Of a DNA stretch of 55,159 nucleotides, positions 52,403 to 55,159 are shown in pieces; position 1 is the stretch's first letter, and each line of letters begins with the position of its first letter. The notes under the pieces were generated by a model, which was not told where the DNA came from, did no database searches, and saw only the letters and a list, made by a program, of their open reading frames with translations. A program made the translations under genes and the position numbers. The stretch is from Chloroflexota bacterium (GTDB lineage Bacteria > Chloroflexota > Anaerolineae > Anaerolineales > UBA4823). The DNA is taken from positions 1 to 55,159 of the forward strand of contig JAKOUW010000261.1 in NCBI GenBank assembly GCA_029782365.1, in the 5' to 3' direction.

Positions 52403-54955
52403 ATGAAAAATCATCTTCGTACCAGCCTCTCCCTCATTCTTATTCTTTCAACTTTATTATATCTTTTACCAGCCTCTGCTGTTAAAGCCGCAGAGCCCTT
52501 AAAAATTTATTATGCCGGACCGATGGGCGGAGTGCGCCAGGCGCTTACCCTGATCCCAGAAACGACAATCGTGACATCACCCGCTGAAGCGGATGTTCTC
52601 GTGTTGAATGGTCAGCTCCCTGATTTGCCTGCCCTGGCGGCGAGCCGCAAGGCAGGTAAAGGGGTGGTACTGATTCTCGGCCCCCAAATACAGGCTAATG
52701 ATTTGCAGGCTTTGCTCGGCATTCCTGTTGGATTGAAGTATCAGGAGCAGCCTGTCTCGATCATTCCTCTGGCTGGTTCCACCGACCCCCTGCTGACCAG
52801 CATTGATTGGAACAGCGCCCCCCAAATGCGCGAGAGATACGAAACCATCACTCCTGTATCCAGCGCCATACCATTGGTGATTGGATATGAGGATAATAGC
52901 TGGATGCTTTGGCAGTACGGCAAAACTTATATTTTCAATGGTTATCTGGATGGCGCGAACCAGCAGTTTCAAGATTGGGCGTATTTTAACTATGTGGTCT
53001 ACCGGCTGACCGCCACCCAAGGGGGTAAACCTGTCGAATCATTTGCGACATATCCTGCCTCGCCTGTGCCGCACCGTACGGAGCAACTGGTCTTGTTGAT
53101 AGTTATGGCTGGTTTGTTGTCGTCAGCTGGCATTGCCTTCGTTCTTGTCCGGCGGTACAGTTTGACCCATCCAGAGCTGTTGGATAAATTAACTGCCTCC
53201 CAACAAACTGGAGACGCAAACCTGGCGAAAGATGGTTGGGAAGAGGTCGGATTCCACCGCCCCTTGGGTGGTTTTATGCTTGCTTTTATGCTCGGTGTAA
53301 TCATGTTTGTTCCTTTGATCATCTACAACAGTTACATTTTGCCCACATTTATACTGCCTTCAGCGCAGGCATTGGGTATTTGGGGACGTGTCACACAATT
53401 TTTTAACTTTATTTGGGTTTTTCTAGATATGGGCACAAGCGCTGCCTTCATCAAGTTTTTTGCCCAATATCGTGTGCACGAGCCGCGCAAAGGCATCTTG
53501 TACGGTCAAATCTTCGTCTGGTGGCAGGCACTTTCAGGAGCGGTCCAGGTAGCCATTGTCGTCCTGGTAGCCGGCACTTTCTTACCCCAGACTGCCTACG
53601 CGCTTTATACCTGGAGCGTTATTATCCATACCTTTATTCAACTGCCCGGCTTCTACCAGGTCTTCCGACATGGGCTGATGTCATGGCAGCGCTTTGATTA
53701 TGCCCAGGCGGTGATTATCGCCACGAATTTAATTTTACCGATCATTGCCCAGCTTGCCGTTGTGCCGTTGTTCGTTCTGTGGGGCAGGGCAAATCCGATG
53801 TATGGATGGGCAATGGGGGGATTATTTGGGTTGGGATTCGCGGCCTATCTAGTGGAATTATTGACCTTTCTATTGGGATGGTATCTCTACCGCCGCCTCG
53901 GATTAAATGCCGGTTTGCTCTTCCTCGCCCATTTCGATTGGCAAACGATCAAAAGCGCCTTTCGCTTTGGGGTATTTGAAATGTTAGGTTCGGTTTCGTG
54001 GGGAATTGGCCAGGCTCTCGAAATACTGATTACACAAACGCGTTTGATTAATTACAACGAGATTTGGGGAAATTGGGGCGTGGCGCAGAATTTCGTCTTT
54101 GCTTTCAGCGCTGTAGCTACACTATATGATAATGTGATGCCCTCAATCTCGGAAGCCATATCCAACGGAAGAGTGCGCTTAAGCCAATATTATGCAGCTG
54201 TTTCCTATAAATGGGGGGGGCTGGTCAGCGCTTTTATCGGGGCTGTGCTGTTAGCTGTCGCCGACCGCTTTATCATCGGGGCGTTAGGCAGCGAGTTTGT
54301 GCGCGCTGCTGCTTATTCCACGCCGCTGATTATTTGGGGTGCGATTCAATATTTGTCCTGGATCGGCGATAATGTTCAACTAGGCAGCAATCGCCCGGTG
54401 ATCAAAGCCAGCATGGTCGCTGGCGAGCAAATCATCCGCATTGTCCTGGCCTTGATCCTGGTGACGCGTTTTCAAATTACTGGTATCATCATCGCTTATT
54501 TTGTTGGTTTATTGGCCAAGGGCGTATCGGCATATTTCATTAACAACCGGTTTTGTTACCCACAGCTATTCTATGCCTGGCAATCTGCTTTCGCTCCTAT
54601 CCTGGCAGGCGGCGCACATTTTCTGATCCTCAGGGTAATTACTGGCTATATTTGGAAAAATGATCAACTCAGCAGTATATTGATTTTTCTGATTGGTATT
54701 CTCTTTTCTTATCCTTTGTTTGCCTTTTTATACGGGCTGGCAGGCGGCTGGGACGATGCCACCCTGGATGAATTGAAGCAATCAATTAATCTTAGCAGCT
54801 TCATGCGTGGAATGGCGTGGCTCTTTTGGGCGTCAACTTCTCTTGGGGCTCGCATCAGTCCATTGCACAACCGTTTCCCGATCAAGATTCGAGCAGAAGC
54901 TATGGAAGAAGCTGCATTGTTGACAAAAGAACGAGTCAAGCTGGACTCAATCTAA
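52403..54955 (+). CDS. Polysaccharide flippase-like protein with an N-terminal exported domain
   Basis: An 850-residue protein. A signal peptide (about 1-27, ending A-V-K-A) leads into an extracytoplasmic alpha/beta domain (about 30-235) that resembles a truncated Rossmann or GATase-like fold (K-I-Y-Y-A-G-P-M-G-G, D-V-L-V-L-N-G, G-V-V-L-I-L-G). One membrane helix (about 240-265) and a cytosolic stretch follow. About 290-830 has some twelve to fourteen helices of the Wzx/MurJ-like flippase type. The tail is basic and cytosolic. The usual flippase has no such N-terminal domain. ATG 52403 has GAGGAG upstream. The partner glycosyltransferases may be those at the left of the window. An insertion sequence begins six bases after the stop. 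Confidence 0.75.
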   Translation: MKNHLRTSLSLILILSTLLYLLPASAVKAAEPLKIYYAGPMGGVRQALTLIPETTIVTSPAEADVLVLNGQLPDLPALAASRKAGKGVVLILGPQIQANDLQALLGIPVGLKYQEQPVSIIPLAGSTDPLLTSIDWNSAPQMRERYETITPVSSAIPLVIGYEDNSWMLWQYGKTYIFNGYLDGANQQFQDWAYFNYVVYRLTATQGGKPVESFATYPASPVPHRTEQLVLLIVMAGLLSSAGIAFVLVRRYSLTHPELLDKLTASQQTGDANLAKDGWEEVGFHRPLGGFMLAFMLGVIMFVPLIIYNSYILPTFILPSAQALGIWGRVTQFFNFIWVFLDMGTSAAFIKFFAQYRVHEPRKGILYGQIFVWWQALSGAVQVAIVVLVAGTFLPQTAYALYTWSVIIHTFIQLPGFYQVFRHGLMSWQRFDYAQAVIIATNLILPIIAQLAVVPLFVLWGRANPMYGWAMGGLFGLGFAAYLVELLTFLLGWYLYRRLGLNAGLLFLAHFDWQTIKSAFRFGVFEMLGSVSWGIGQALEILITQTRLINYNEIWGNWGVAQNFVFAFSAVATLYDNVMPSISEAISNGRVRLSQYYAAVSYKWGGLVSAFIGAVLLAVADRFIIGALGSEFVRAAAYSTPLIIWGAIQYLSWIGDNVQLGSNRPVIKASMVAGEQIIRIVLALILVTRFQITGIIIAYFVGLLAKGVSAYFINNRFCYPQLFYAWQSAFAPILAGGAHFLILRVITGYIWKNDQLSSILIFLIGILFSYPLFAFLYGLAGGWDDATLDELKQSINLSSFMRGMAWLFWASTSLGARISPLHNRFPIKIRAEAMEEAALLTKERVKLDSI

Positions 54956-54960
54956 ACGAA

Positions 54961-55159
54961 GGGGCTGTCTAGAAAGGACAGCTAGACAGCCCCCAAAATG
55001 CCCAAAAAGGCAAAAATAGCGAAAGACAAAAAAAGTGGTGGCTAAAGAGCTGCCACTTTTCGCAAATTATGGGCGATGCAGATCAAACCCCATTCGGTTT
55101 TCACCTTTTCTAACCCCCGCAAACTGAACCTGCGGAAGTGCATATTGTGTTTGACCTGG
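54961..55159 (-). mobile_element. 3' end of an IS1182-like insertion sequence (partial)
   Basis: The element seems to end at 54961 with GGGGCTGTCTAG. A 12-bp inverted copy (54982-54993) forms a hairpin near the terminus. Inward from it lie a terminator-like hairpin (AAAAGTGG/CCACTTTT, 55031-55060) and the transposase end. The left terminal repeat lies outside the window, so its length and target duplication cannot be seen. Confidence 0.6.
55042..55159 (-). CDS. IS1182-like transposase, C-terminal end (partial)
   Basis: On the minus strand 38 codons run from the window edge to TAG at 55042. They encode F-R-R-F-S-L-R-G-L-E-K-V, then T-E-W-G-L-I-C-I-A-H-N-L-R-K, the typical end of DDE transposases of the IS1182 group. 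The rest lies beyond the window, so intactness is unknown. A hairpin with T-tract on the minus strand follows the stop. Confidence 0.8.
   Translation of the reverse strand, partial: QVKHNMHFRRFSLRGLEKVKTEWGLICIAHNLRKVAAL

Noticed and set aside
1..55159. CRISPR array, toxin-antitoxin pair, phage or defence system
   Set aside because: No regularly spaced repeats, no small paired genes with such features, and no nuclease, helicase or phage structural genes were seen.

Overview
The window reads as chromosomal DNA of an anaerobic Chloroflexota bacterium, most likely class Anaerolineae. This is an inference from gene content: a RpoD-type sigma factor, a membrane pyrophosphatase beside a GTP-type PEP carboxykinase, a GldG/DUF4340-type ABC export operon, a paired TIGR03960/TIGR03936-like radical-SAM module, an aldehyde:ferredoxin oxidoreductase homologue, anaerobic GlpABC, and several polytopic glycosyltransferase-like proteins. 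No rRNA, CRISPR array or prophage was seen. One partial insertion sequence sits at the right edge.

Layout. (1) 1-7123: a block of polytopic GT-C-like membrane proteins, with two 'FWWH' proteins and two GT87-like proteins arranged as a mirror image, plus a PIG-V-like mannosyltransferase; the right-hand pair is read directly downstream of rpoD. (2) 7126-12459: rpoD and a four-gene ABC operon (ATPase, permease, GldG-like, DUF4340) behind a promoter whose -10 lies inside a perfect palindrome. (3) 12742-17109: hppA, whose leader carries a terminator-like hairpin, convergent with pckG across a shared bidirectional terminator. (4) 17246-24953: a very unusual 1132-aa TPR/helix-hairpin-helix scaffold carrying about twenty Pro-x-Trp motifs, then ndk, the radical-SAM pair, a PrsW-like membrane protease and tRNA-Arg(CCG).

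(5) 24964-32991 (minus strand): one five-gene signalling operon, made of a REC-PP2C phosphatase, an anti-sigma-type kinase, a STAS antagonist, a 1738-aa hybrid histidine kinase with two REC domains and an Hpt domain, and a REC-GGDEF diguanylate cyclase. (6) 33172-43329: a Gfo/Idh/MocA oxidoreductase, then a glycerol operon with an AOR-family tungsten/molybdenum oxidoreductase, glpK, a GlpA-GlpB fusion and glpC, followed by an SPFH/band-7 protein. (7) 43506-50396: a carbohydrate cassette with two MFS transporters, a PIG-L deacetylase, a GH4 glycosidase, a PfkB kinase and a GNAT-like protein, preceded by a short ORF resembling the N-terminus of a GPH-type transporter. (8) 50471-55159: a PH/SHOCT membrane protein, a C45 self-processing hydrolase, a flippase fused to an extracytoplasmic domain, and the 3' end of an IS1182-like element.

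How the parts may work together: the glycerol operon can take glycerol to glycerol-3-phosphate and dihydroxyacetone phosphate with electrons passed to a membrane acceptor. PEPCK and the pyrophosphatase fit a low-energy fermentative lifestyle. The GT-C-like proteins and the flippase suggest cell-surface glycan assembly. The best candidates for something undescribed are the Pro-x-Trp scaffold protein, the GlpA-GlpB fusion with an AOR-family enzyme in a glycerol operon, the partner-switching/phosphorelay/c-di-GMP operon without a sigma factor, and the flippase with its own outer-face sensor-like domain.
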